A stretch of DNA of 9,927 nucleotides from an uncultured Blautia sp. (GCA_905209435.1 CAJLTE010000105.1:1-9927), one strand, 5' to 3'. Numbered from the stretch's first letter, positions 1-6,387 are shown. Made by a program: numbers and translations. Notes: generated by a model not told the origin, from the sequence alone.

Positions 1-1193
1 CTGAGAACGGTGTTATCACAGATCCTTTCTATTTATCTCCTGAACATACACTTAAGGACGCAGATGACTTAATGGCGAAGTTCCGTATCTCCGGTGTGCC
101 GATTACAGAAGGCAGAAAGCTGGTCGGAATCATTACCAACCGTGATCTGAAATTTGAGACAGATTTCAGCAGGAAGATTAAAGAGTGCATGACTTCTGAG
201 GGACTGATCACAGCCAAAGAAGGAATCACACTGGAAGAAGCCAAGAAGATTCTGGCAAAATCCCGTAAAGAGAAATTACCCATTGTAGATGATGACTTTA
301 ACTTAAAAGGTTTAATTACTATTAAAGATATTGAGAAACAGATTAAATATCCTCTGGCAGCAAAGGATGAGCAGGGACGTCTTCTCTGCGGTGCAGCAGT
401 AGGAATCACAGCAAATGTACTTGCACGTGTAGATGCACTTGTAAAGGCATCCGTAGACGTAATCGTAATCGATTCCGCACACGGTCATTCAGAGAACATT
501 CTGAAAGCTGTACGTGAGATCAAGGCTGCATATCCGGATCTGCAGGTAATCGCAGGTAACGTAGCAACAGGTGCTGCAACAAAGGCTCTGATCGAGGCTG
601 GTGTAGATGCAGTTAAGGTTGGTATCGGACCTGGATCTATCTGCACAACACGAGTTGTTGCAGGAATCGGTGTTCCACAGATCACAGCTGTTATGGATTG
701 CTATGAAGTGGCAAAAGAATACGGAATCCCGATTATCGCAGATGGTGGTATCAAATATTCAGGAGATATCACAAAAGCAATCGCAGCTGGTGCGAATGTC
801 TGCATGATGGGAAGCATGTTCGCAGGATGCGATGAGAGCCCGGGAACATTCGAACTGTATCAGGGTAGAAAATATAAAGTATACCGTGGTATGGGATCTA
901 TCGCAGCTATGGAGAACGGAAGTAAAGACCGTTACTTCCAGGAGAATGCGAAGAAACTTGTTCCGGAAGGCGTAGAAGGACGTGTTGCTTACAAAGGACA
1001 TGTTGAGGATACTGTATTCCAGCTCATGGGCGGTCTCCGTTCCGGTATGGGATATTGTGGAGCAGAGAATATTGAGAAACTTAAGACAACAGGCAGATTT
1101 ATCAAGATTTCAGCCGCATCTCTTAAAGAATCTCATCCACATGATATTCATATCACAAAAGAAGCTCCTAACTATAGCGTAGATGATAAATAA
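1..1193 (+). CDS. guaB: IMP dehydrogenase, 5'-truncated by window edge
   Basis: Oxidises IMP to XMP with NAD+, the committed step of guanine nucleotide synthesis in the cytoplasm. The frame is open from base 3, giving 396 visible codons; the family is about 485 residues, so roughly 90 N-terminal residues lie outside the window. Two CBS motifs come first (about nt 24-165 and 186-345, with [11 protein letters not shown] and [11 protein letters not shown]). The second half of the TIM barrel follows, with [13 protein letters not shown], the cation-loop/active-site motif GPGSICTTR (catalytic Cys codon at 642-644), [19 protein letters not shown] and the Arg-Tyr of SKDRYFQE. The C-terminus [17 protein letters not shown] is typical of Firmicute GuaB. 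The gene ends in TAA with an intrinsic terminator 16 nt on. It lies upstream of two IMP-making genes, though separated by a cell-wall gene. Identification is secure; no promoter or start can be seen. Confidence 0.98.
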   Translation, partial: ENGVITDPFYLSPEHTLKDADDLMAKFRISGVPITEGRKLVGIITNRDLKFETDFSRKIKECMTSEGLITAKEGITLEEAKKILAKSRKEKLPIVDDDFNLKGLITIKDIEKQIKYPLAAKDEQGRLLCGAAVGITANVLARVDALVKASVDVIVIDSAHGHSENILKAVREIKAAYPDLQVIAGNVATGAATKALIEAGVDAVKVGIGPGSICTTRVVAGIGVPQITAVMDCYEVAKEYGIPIIADGGIKYSGDITKAIAAGANVCMMGSMFAGCDESPGTFELYQGRKYKVYRGMGSIAAMENGSKDRYFQENAKKLVPEGVEGRVAYKGHVEDTVFQLMGGLRSGMGYCGAENIEKLKTTGRFIKISAASLKESHPHDIHITKEAPNYSVDDK

Positions 1194-1209
1194 TAAAAAG
1201 TAATATATG

Positions 1210-1273
1210 CCCCGGCTGGCTGCTTATGGAAAGAATATAAATGCTTTCCGGCATGCAGGCCGGGGTGTTTTTT
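1210..1273 (+). terminator. Intrinsic terminator of guaB
   Basis: CCCCGGC (1210-1216) pairs with GCCGGGG (1259-1265), and an inner stem GGAAAG (1228-1233) pairs with CTTTCC (1244-1249). The hairpin is followed by TGTTTTTT (1266-1273). It sits between the guaB stop and the start of the amidase gene. Confidence 0.9.
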
Positions 1274-1303
1274 CGGGCAGGATAACTGCAAGAGAAGGTA
1301 AAA

Positions 1304-2128
1304 ATGCAGAAACAGACAAACAGAAAGAAGAAAACAGGTACAAAAGCATCGAAAACGGTATCCAGATCCAGAAGAAAGAAAAGGGGAAAGAGCAGCAGAG
1401 TAAGGCAGAGAAATCGACGTCTTCTTATGGCTGCTTTGCTGATTGTTATTATTCTGGCCTGCTGGAACCTGTTAAACCGTGCCGATGAAGCCGGATGGAG
1501 CATAGGGGGATTTTTACATAATTCTGGTATAATGGTTTCCGATACGGAACAGTCACAGACAGATGTAGCAGATTCGTCAGGCGGACCTGAGCAATGGCAG
1601 AATGAGGGTGCACCGTATATAGATGTGGAACTGCTTACACCCAATGAGTATTCCAGACCGCAGATTCCTATCGAAAGTGTACAGTATATTGCGATTCACT
1701 ATACTGCAAATCCGGGAGCGACAGCAATTGCAAACAGGAATTATTTTGAAAATCTGGCAAATACTCATGAGACAAAAGTGAGCAGCCATTTTGTAATTGG
1801 ACTGGATGGGGAAGTGGTTCAGTGTATTCCTACTTCAGAGATGTCTTATGCGACGAATTCCCGTAATGTGGATACTCTGTCAATTGAATGCTGTCATCAG
1901 GACGAGACAGGGAAATTCAATGATGCAACGTATGATTCAGTAGTGAAATTAACAGCATGGCTTTGTACACGATTCGGGCTTACATCAGAGAACGTGATCC
2001 GTCATTATGATGTTACCGGAAAAGACTGTCCGAAATATTATGTGGAGAATCCTGACGCATGGATTCAGATGAAATCGGACATTGCGGCGCAGATTGATGT
2101 GGATTATGGATTGCAGAATAGTCAGTAG
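1304..2128 (+). CDS. Membrane-anchored Zn-dependent N-acetylmuramoyl-L-alanine amidase (Amidase_2/PGRP fold)
   Basis: Predicted to cleave the bond between N-acetylmuramic acid and L-alanine in peptidoglycan, outside the membrane. The 274 residues begin with a very basic cytoplasmic stretch (1-40, many Lys/Arg), then one hydrophobic segment (about 40-57, LLMAALLIVIILACWNLL) that would act as an uncleaved anchor. A polar linker of about 65 residues leads to the catalytic domain (about 120-265). The T7-lysozyme-type zinc ligands are visible: His132 (AIHYTA), His234 (IRHYDVTGKDCP) and Cys242, with Lys240 at the position of the catalytic lysine. VSSHFVIGLDGEVVQCIP resembles the CwlA/XlyA group, where a small residue replaces the tyrosine before the conserved His. 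The start is ATG with AGAAGG five bases upstream. No SH3 or LysM binding domain is present. Only 30 nt separate the start from the guaB terminator, so its promoter is unclear. The family call is firm; the biological role (wall turnover or sporulation) is not determined. Confidence 0.9.
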   Translation: MQKQTNRKKKTGTKASKTVSRSRRKKRGKSSRVRQRNRRLLMAALLIVIILACWNLLNRADEAGWSIGGFLHNSGIMVSDTEQSQTDVADSSGGPEQWQNEGAPYIDVELLTPNEYSRPQIPIESVQYIAIHYTANPGATAIANRNYFENLANTHETKVSSHFVIGLDGEVVQCIPTSEMSYATNSRNVDTLSIECCHQDETGKFNDATYDSVVKLTAWLCTRFGLTSENVIRHYDVTGKDCPKYYVENPDAWIQMKSDIAAQIDVDYGLQNSQ

Positions 2129-2230
2129 ATAAATGGGCAAAGTAATGCAGTATCAGGACTCTTTGAGTATAGAAAATCATACAGAGTTACTACTCACACA
2201 GAAAATAAGTGTTCTACAAAAAAATTTGCC

Positions 2231-2262
2231 TTGAAATCCACAAAAAAGTATTGTACTATAAT
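2231..2262 (+). promoter_or_regulatory. Probable sigma-A promoter of the purO-purH transcript
   Basis: TTGAAA (2231-2236) is followed by a perfect TATAAT (2257-2262), but the spacing is 20 nt. The overlapping TACTAT (2254-2259) gives the ideal 17-nt spacing. Either register places the transcription start near 2268, just ahead of the riboswitch. The preceding 2129-2230 is A/T-rich and contains only weak inverted repeats (for example TGAGTA 2164-2169 with TACTCA 2191-2196), with no U-tract terminator for the amidase gene. Confidence 0.7.
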
Positions 2263-2284
2263 AACAACGTGTGAGTTTTTCACA

Positions 2285-2360
2285 ACAGTGCCTGCATGAC
2301 TGGCGGAAGTAGGATTACCTACAGGGAGTGCAGCGTAGATACGAGCCGACCGCCTGGGCA
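2285..2360 (+). ncRNA. ZTP (pfl motif) riboswitch aptamer
   Basis: The conserved pfl-motif blocks appear in order: TGACTGGCGGAA (2297-2308), a short hairpin GTAGG/CCTAC (2309-2313 with 2318-2322), AGGGAGTG (2323-2330) and the 3' block ACCGCCTGGGCA (2349-2360). P1 is CTGCA (2292-2296) with TGCAG (2329-2333). P3 is GCC (2345-2347) with GGC (2357-2359), and its loop CCGCC (2350-2354) can form the family's pseudoknot with GGCGG (2302-2306). The class binds ZMP/ZTP, intermediates that accumulate when 10-formyl-tetrahydrofolate is scarce. The downstream genes include the enzyme that consumes ZMP, as expected for this class. An open reading frame from ATG 2296 runs in frame through the aptamer into purO; it is an artefact and should not be taken as the start of that gene. 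Confidence 0.93.
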
Positions 2361-2393
2361 GCCTGGAGATAAAGGGTTTCCCAGGCTTTTTTT
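2352..2393 (+). terminator. Riboswitch-controlled intrinsic terminator
   Basis: The 3' arm CCCAGGC (2380-2386) is followed by seven T (2387-2393). Two upstream sequences can serve as its 5' arm. GCCTGGG (2352-2358) is part of the aptamer pseudoknot and P3, so pairing is mutually exclusive with ligand binding. AGCCTGG (2360-2366) lies just after the aptamer and pairs with CCAGGCT (2381-2387). The first gives the usual ligand-relieved attenuation; the second is an unexplained alternative. Confidence 0.85.
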
Positions 2394-2424
2394 GTCTTTA
2401 TTTTTACGAAAAGGAGAAAAAACT

Positions 2425-3138
2425 ATGGAAATGTTATCACTGGAAAAAGAACTGAAAGAGAATTCCTATCCTGGAAGAGGAATTGTGATCGGACGTTCCG
2501 CAGACGGTAAGAAGGCAGTGACAGCTTATTTCATTATGGGCAGAAGCGAGAACAGCAGAAACAGAGTATTTGTAGAAGATGGCGAGGGAATCCGCACACA
2601 GGCCTTTGACCCGTCCAAACTTACAGATCCAAGTCTGATCATCTACGCACCTGTACGTGTACTGGGAAACAAAACAATCGTAACTAACGGGGATCAGACA
2701 GACACTGTCTATGAAGGCATGGATCGTCAGCTTACCTTTGAGCAGTCCTTAAGAAGCAGAGAATTTGAACCGGATGGTCCGAATTATACACCTCGTATTT
2801 CCGGTATCATGCATGTAGAGAACGGAAAATTTAACTATGCAATGTCAATCCTCAAGAGTAATAACGGAAATCCGGATGCATGTAATCGCTATACATTTGC
2901 ATATGAGAACGCAATTGCAGGAGAGGGTCATTTTATTTATACATATAAATGTGACGGAAATCCACTCCCGAGTTTTGAAGGAGAGCCGAAGCTGGTAGCA
3001 ATTCCAGATGATATGGATGAATTTGCAGAGCTTCTCTGGAACAGCCTGAATGAAGACAATAAAGTATCTCTGTTTGTGAGATATATTGATATTGAAACCG
3101 GTAAATATGAAAGTAAGATTATTAACAAAAATAAATAA
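2425..3138 (+). CDS. purO: IMP cyclohydrolase, PurO-type
   Basis: Closes the ring of FAICAR to form IMP, the last step of de novo purine synthesis. The 237-residue product resembles the archaeal PurO family rather than the N-terminal cyclohydrolase domain of bacterial PurH. Visible motifs are PGRGIVIGRSADGKKAVTAY (16-35), FIMGRSENSRNR (36-47), TNGDQTDT (87-94), EPDGPNYTPRISG (115-127) and PLPSFEG (180-186). The start chosen is ATG 2425, preceded by AAGGAGA (2411-2417). Extending the frame to ATG 2296 would translate the riboswitch. The gene is first in a two-gene operon with the AICAR formyltransferase 62 nt downstream, under the ZTP riboswitch. The family call rests on motif memory and context. 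The combination of PurO with stand-alone formyltransferase is known in Clostridia. Confidence 0.88.
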   Translation: MEMLSLEKELKENSYPGRGIVIGRSADGKKAVTAYFIMGRSENSRNRVFVEDGEGIRTQAFDPSKLTDPSLIIYAPVRVLGNKTIVTNGDQTDTVYEGMDRQLTFEQSLRSREFEPDGPNYTPRISGIMHVENGKFNYAMSILKSNNGNPDACNRYTFAYENAIAGEGHFIYTYKCDGNPLPSFEGEPKLVAIPDDMDEFAELLWNSLNEDNKVSLFVRYIDIETGKYESKIINKNK

Positions 3139-3200
3139 TAACTGCTGAGTAAACATCAGACCGGATTTAGAATATTTGTTTCATATGGAGGATTTATATA

Positions 3201-4385
3201 ATGAAAGAATTCGAATTAAAGTATGGCTGTAACCCGAATCAGAAACCTGCAAAGATTTATATGGCAGACGGTTCAGAACTTCCAATTAAAGTACTTTCCG
3301 GAAGACCGGGATATATCAATTTCCTGGATGCATTTAACGGCTGGCAGCTGGTAACAAACCTGAAGAAAGCTACAGGACTTCCGGCTGCAACATCCTTTAA
3401 ACATGTATCACCTGCAGGAGCTTCTGTAGGACTTCCTCTTACAGAGACTCTGGCAAAGATCTACTGGGTCAATGATATGGACTGGAAGAATTTTTCTCCG
3501 TTAGCATGTGCTTACGCAAGAGCACGTGGTGCAGACAGAATGTCATCTTTCGGAGATTTTATTTCTCTTTCTGATGTATGTGATAAAGATACAGCTCTTC
3601 TGATCAAGAGAGAAGTATCTGATGGTGTCATCGCACCAGGATATACAGAAGAGGCTCTTGAGATTCTGAAACAGAAGAAAAAAGGCAATTACAATGTTAT
3701 TCAGATCGATGAGAACTATGTACCGGCTCCATTGGAACATAAAGAAGTATTTGGTGTCACTTTTGAGCAGGGACGTCAGGAACTTGTGATTGATGATGAG
3801 ATGCTTTCTAATATCGTGACTGAGAATAAAGAGCTTACTGAAGAAGCAAAACGTGATATGAAGATTTCTCTGATCATTCTGAAATATACACAGTCCAATT
3901 CTGTATGCTTTGTTAAAGACGGACAGGCGATTGGTGTAGGTGCAGGACAGCAGTCACGTGTACACTGTACAAGACTTGCAGGACAAAAAGCAGACAACTG
4001 GTTCCTTCGTCAGTGTCCTAAAGTACTGAACCTGCCGTTTAAGGATACTATTTCACGTGCAGAGCGTGATAATGCGATAGATGTTTATATCGGGGATGAA
4101 TATATGGATGTACTTGCTGACGGAATGTGGGAGAAGACTTTCACAGAGAAACCGGAAGTATTTACAAAAGAAGAGAAACGTGCATGGCTGGATCAGATGA
4201 CAGATGTTACACTGGGATCTGATGCATTCTTCCCATTCAGTGATAATATTGAACGTGCACATAAGAGTGGTGTAAAATATATTGCGCAGCCAGGTGGTTC
4301 TGTTCGTGATGCGGATGTGATTGACACCTGTAATAAATATGGAATGGCAATGAGTTTTACCGGGATCAGATTGTTCCATCATTAA
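3201..4385 (+). CDS. purH: AICAR formyltransferase, stand-alone (PurH C-terminal activity)
   Basis: Transfers a formyl group from 10-formyl-tetrahydrofolate to AICAR (ZMP), giving FAICAR for the PurO-type enzyme encoded just upstream. The 394 residues correspond only to the transformylase part of bifunctional PurH (usually about 510 residues); the MGS-like cyclohydrolase domain is absent. The N-terminal ELKYGCNPNQKPA matches the RYGxNPHQ entry motif. Lys67-His68 in TSFKHVSPAGA correspond to the catalytic Lys-His pair of the family. SDAFFPFSDNIERAHKSGV, IAQPGGSVRD and MSFTGIRLFHH form the conserved C-terminal region. The start ATG follows TGGAGG at 9 nt. A riboswitch that senses the accumulating substrate ZMP/ZTP controls the transcript, so the operon should rise when folate one-carbon units are short. 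No ordinary U-tract terminator follows; the large inverted repeat starting at 4401 may serve instead. Confidence 0.95.
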   Translation: MKEFELKYGCNPNQKPAKIYMADGSELPIKVLSGRPGYINFLDAFNGWQLVTNLKKATGLPAATSFKHVSPAGASVGLPLTETLAKIYWVNDMDWKNFSPLACAYARARGADRMSSFGDFISLSDVCDKDTALLIKREVSDGVIAPGYTEEALEILKQKKKGNYNVIQIDENYVPAPLEHKEVFGVTFEQGRQELVIDDEMLSNIVTENKELTEEAKRDMKISLIILKYTQSNSVCFVKDGQAIGVGAGQQSRVHCTRLAGQKADNWFLRQCPKVLNLPFKDTISRAERDNAIDVYIGDEYMDVLADGMWEKTFTEKPEVFTKEEKRAWLDQMTDVTLGSDAFFPFSDNIERAHKSGVKYIAQPGGSVRDADVIDTCNKYGMAMSFTGIRLFHH

Positions 4386-4400
4386 ATTATTAAAGAATAA

Positions 4401-4614
4401 AGGGACGTGCGAGACCAGTTATGGTTTGGTGTGCGGTTTCGGAGCTTAAGAAAAACTAAGCGTCTGGGAATCTGCTAAAAGCATGTAAAAAAATCTCAAA
4501 CTCGCCGCAGAAACGGCTCAGACAGTGAGATTTTTTTACATAACGCAGATTTCCAGACGCTAACTTTTTCTAAAGCTCCTGCAAATGCACACCAAACCAT
4601 AACTGGTCTCGCAC
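4401..4614. repeat. Large four-helix inverted-repeat element, copy 1 (candidate structured RNA or palindromic element)
   Basis: Starts with AGGGAC (4401-4406). P1 is a perfect 28-bp stem, 4407-4434 with 4587-4614. An accessory stem GGAGCTT (4441-4447) pairs with AAGCTCC (4573-4579). P2 is 17 bp (4459-4475 with 4545-4561, one G-T pair). An asymmetric internal loop TAAAAGC / AAC separates P2 from P3. P3 is a perfect 16-bp stem, 4483-4498 with 4526-4541. P4 is GCCG (4504-4507) with CGGC (4514-4517), flanked by AACTC and TCAGACAG. A second copy at 8281-8490 has the same helix lengths and loop motifs but different stem sequences. The copy starts 16 nt after the purH stop. P3 contains seven A/T pairs, so its U-tract could end transcription on either strand. 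The family is not recognised. Confidence 0.85.
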
Positions 4615-4652
4615 TGGTTATTGGTAGGGGAGAATGTGTAATATGGATAAAA

Positions 4653-4704
4653 TTTAACCCAATCAAGTAAGTACCCTACTTCAATTCTGAATATCCTCTT
4701 GACT
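4653..4704. repeat. Conserved 52-nt tail module, copy 1
   Basis: Matches 44 of 52 bases of 8493-8544 with no gaps. Shared blocks include TTTAACC, AATCAAGTAAGT, CTTCAATT and CTTGACT. The ends AATCAAG and CTTGACT are imperfect inverted repeats, and AAGTA/TACTT (4669-4673 with 4677-4681) forms a small inner hairpin. It lies 38 nt after the big hairpin element here, and 2 nt after it in copy 2. It abuts the MITE-like sequence that follows. No coding potential is seen. Confidence 0.75.
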
Positions 4705-4807
4705 AATACATCGTTTCGTAAATAACTATACCAATCGCGCAGGATGCGGATTCGAGTGTGCAGATGAAAAAATGCAGGCGTAGCGGGCTACGCTGAGGCT
4801 TTACTAG
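4703..4807. repeat. MITE-like element, internally deleted copy
   Basis: Bases 4703-4802 match the reverse complement of the right-hand 100 nt of the full element at 7864-8028, with only about three differences. They include ACTATACCAATC, the segment GCGGATTCGAGTGTGCAGAT and the central dyad GCGTAGC-GG-GCTACGC. After GAGGCTTT the similarity stops, and ACTAG (4803-4807), which could be the far end of the element, follows directly. About 60 nt of the second arm would then be missing. No reading frame is present. It sits just downstream of the tRNA-Gly terminator on the minus strand. Confidence 0.8.
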
Positions 4808-4820
4808 ATTGATTAGTAAA

Positions 4821-4850
4821 ATAAAAAAGAACCAGCAATTGCTGATTCTT
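4821..4850 (-). terminator. Intrinsic terminator of tRNA-Gly
   Basis: Read on the minus strand, AAGAATCAGC-AATT-GCTGGTTCTT forms a hairpin with one mismatch, followed by a run of T (complement of 4823-4828). It begins a few bases after the tRNA 3' end. Confidence 0.85.
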
Positions 4851-4854
4851 TAAG

Positions 4855-4927
4855 AGCGATAGACGGGGCTCGAACCCGCGGTCTCGACCTTGGCAAGGTC
4901 GCGCGTTACCAACTACGCCACTATCGC
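4855..4927 (-). tRNA. tRNA-Gly(GCC)
   Basis: The minus strand folds as a full cloverleaf of 73 nt. The acceptor GCGATAG (complement of 4921-4927) pairs with CTATCGC (4856-4862) and the discriminator is U. The D arm has AGTTGGTA, the anticodon stem CGACC/GGTCG encloses TTGCCAA (anticodon GCC), and the T arm has GTTCGAGCC. CCA is not encoded. It has its own promoter and terminator, so it is a single-gene transcription unit. Confidence 0.97.
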
Positions 4928-4974
4928 ATTTATGAAATTGTATCATTGAAGTGTTTACCTCAGCGACAAGATAT

Positions 4975-5003
4975 ATATTACTATAAAAGGCGAAGCTTGT
5001 CAA
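4975..5003 (-). promoter_or_regulatory. Promoter of tRNA-Gly
   Basis: On the minus strand, a consensus TTGACA (complement of 4998-5003) is followed after 17 nt by TAATAT (complement of 4975-4980). Transcription would start near 4968, leaving a leader of about 40 nt before the tRNA. Confidence 0.85.
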
Positions 5004-5105
5004 ATGTTTTTTGGGATTTTTTTATTTTATTTATAACCTGGAAGGCTGTTCAATTTGTATTCAGCAGTAAAGTCTGAACATTCCGTGAAGTCTGTGACAG
5101 GAAAA

Positions 5106-5134
5106 TTGCAAAACAGGGGACGCTGTGCTATGAT
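5106..5134 (+). promoter_or_regulatory. Promoter of the 3D-domain protein gene
   Basis: TTGCAA (5106-5111), a 17-nt spacer and TATGAT (5129-5134) form a good sigma-A promoter. The predicted start near 5141 leaves a short leader of about 25 nt with the ribosome binding site AAGGAGA at 5154-5160. Confidence 0.7.
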
Positions 5135-5166
5135 TAGTGAATGCAAAGCAATAAAGGAGATGATAT

Positions 5167-6267
5167 TTGCATATGAAGAAAAGACTGATAATGCTGGCAC
5201 TTTGTTCTGTATTGATGGTTCCGAACACGGTATCAGCGGATATTCTTGACTATGAGGGTACGCTTAATGTGTATCAGCAGGATAAAAAAACTCCCCCGAC
5301 TTTTGAAATTGATAATGGAACTGGTGATAAAGTAACAGCTGTTGCCAGGACAGATACGGTTTCCATATCTGTGAAATATACATATATAAGATCTAATCCT
5401 GGAAAGGATGCCAGGAAATTAAAGAAAGTGTATCTTGGAACTAATGTGGAACGTGTTGCTGTATGTGACAATGGATGGAGTAAGGTGACTTATGAGCACA
5501 AGGGCAAGAATGGTACACAGAAGATCAGCGGATATGTAAGAACGAAGGATATTAATGACAGCGACCAGGTCAAAACTGCGAAGGGAACTTTTACAGCATT
5601 AAAAGACAGTGATATTCTGGATTATCCGGGTAAGAAGGATGGAGAAGTGGTAGGTGAGGTCATTCAGGAGGATGAAATCAGACGTCTTGCTACTGTCAAT
5701 GATATCTGGAGCCAGATTTCCTATAAGAATGATGTGGGAAAGAATACGATAGGATATATTCCGACCAGTGTGTTGGAAAATGTAACAGATACTAAAGAGA
5801 GTGAAGAGGAAACAAAGATTGCGGAAGTTGATGGTCAGGAAGCAGGAGTAATCCATAAAAGCGAAGGAAAAGGTGTATTTGCTGACGCAGTGGATGGTGT
5901 GACTGCATCTAAGGCAGAGTCTGTTAAAGGGGTGAAGGTAGGTACTCCGGTTGCCGTATCTTCTGATGCAACGCTGAAGCCATTGGGAACATTTAAGATC
6001 ACTCACTACTGTCCATGCAGTATCTGTTGTGGCCCGTGGGCAAACGGCATTACATCAACTGGTGTGATTGCAACAACTAATCATACGATTGCAGTAGACC
6101 CGTCTCAGATTCCATATGGATCTAAGGTTGTAATTAATGGACAGGTTTATGTTGCAGAGGATTGCGGTGGCGCAATTAAGCAGAACTGTATTGATATATA
6201 TGTTGCGACGCATCAGGAAGGGGAAGATAAAGGCGTATATTATACAGATGTATATTTAATTCAGTAA
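5167..6267 (+). CDS. Secreted SH3-like / 3D-domain cell-wall protein
   Basis: Likely an exported peptidoglycan-active protein; the 3D domain (double-psi barrel, related to RlpA/MltA) is found in resuscitation-factor-like and YabE-type wall enzymes. From TTG 5167 it has 366 residues. A signal peptide (KKRLIMLALCSVLMVPNTVSA, ends about 24) is followed by two bacterial SH3-like segments (about 64-130 and 138-206). A charged linker (about 207-270) leads to the C-terminal 3D domain (about 273-366). The three name-giving aspartates are visible: Asp311 (AVDPSQIPYG), Asp332 (AEDCGGAIK) and Asp343 (CIDIYV). The domain opens with a four-cysteine motif YCPCSICCGPW. Two starts are possible. TTG 5167 lies 7 nt after AGGAG, the better spacing; ATG 5173 is 13 nt away, and both keep the signal peptide. 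The gene stands alone with its own promoter and terminator. Enzymatic activity is inferred from the family. Confidence 0.9.
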   Translation: MHMKKRLIMLALCSVLMVPNTVSADILDYEGTLNVYQQDKKTPPTFEIDNGTGDKVTAVARTDTVSISVKYTYIRSNPGKDARKLKKVYLGTNVERVAVCDNGWSKVTYEHKGKNGTQKISGYVRTKDINDSDQVKTAKGTFTALKDSDILDYPGKKDGEVVGEVIQEDEIRRLATVNDIWSQISYKNDVGKNTIGYIPTSVLENVTDTKESEEETKIAEVDGQEAGVIHKSEGKGVFADAVDGVTASKAESVKGVKVGTPVAVSSDATLKPLGTFKITHYCPCSICCGPWANGITSTGVIATTNHTIAVDPSQIPYGSKVVINGQVYVAEDCGGAIKQNCIDIYVATHQEGEDKGVYYTDVYLIQ

Positions 6268-6303
6268 GACTGATAAAAATTTTGAGCAAACAGCGAAGCG
6301 GAA

Positions 6304-6361
6304 AAATACGGCAGAAACGGGAAATGATAAATCACTTCCTGCTTCTGCCGTATTTCGTTTG
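6304..6361. terminator. Bidirectional terminator between the 3D-domain gene and metY
   Basis: AAATACGGCAGAA (6304-6316) pairs with TTCTGCCGTATTT (6343-6355), and the stem continues inward with CGGGAA/TTCCTG and few mismatches. The plus strand continues into a T-rich CGTTTG tail. The minus strand reads TATTTTTCC after the stem. It separates two converging genes. Confidence 0.8.
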
Positions 6362-6387
6362 TGGTCGATATAAATGACGAAACGATT

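Noticed and set aside
2296..2424. N-terminal extension of purO from ATG 2296
   Set aside because: The in-frame extension translates the ZTP aptamer and terminator. ATG 2425 has its own AAGGAGA site at normal spacing and matches the expected protein start.
4401..4614. CRISPR-like repeat or simple bidirectional terminator
   Set aside because: There is no repeat-spacer periodicity. A terminator would not need four length-conserved helices with conserved loops, although termination could be a side effect of the P3 T-tract.
5117..5124. AGGGGACGCTG near 5116, similar to the AGGGACGCTG start of the hairpin element at 8281
   Set aside because: No inverted arms, loop motifs or tail module follow; it lies inside a promoter spacer, so the match is probably chance.
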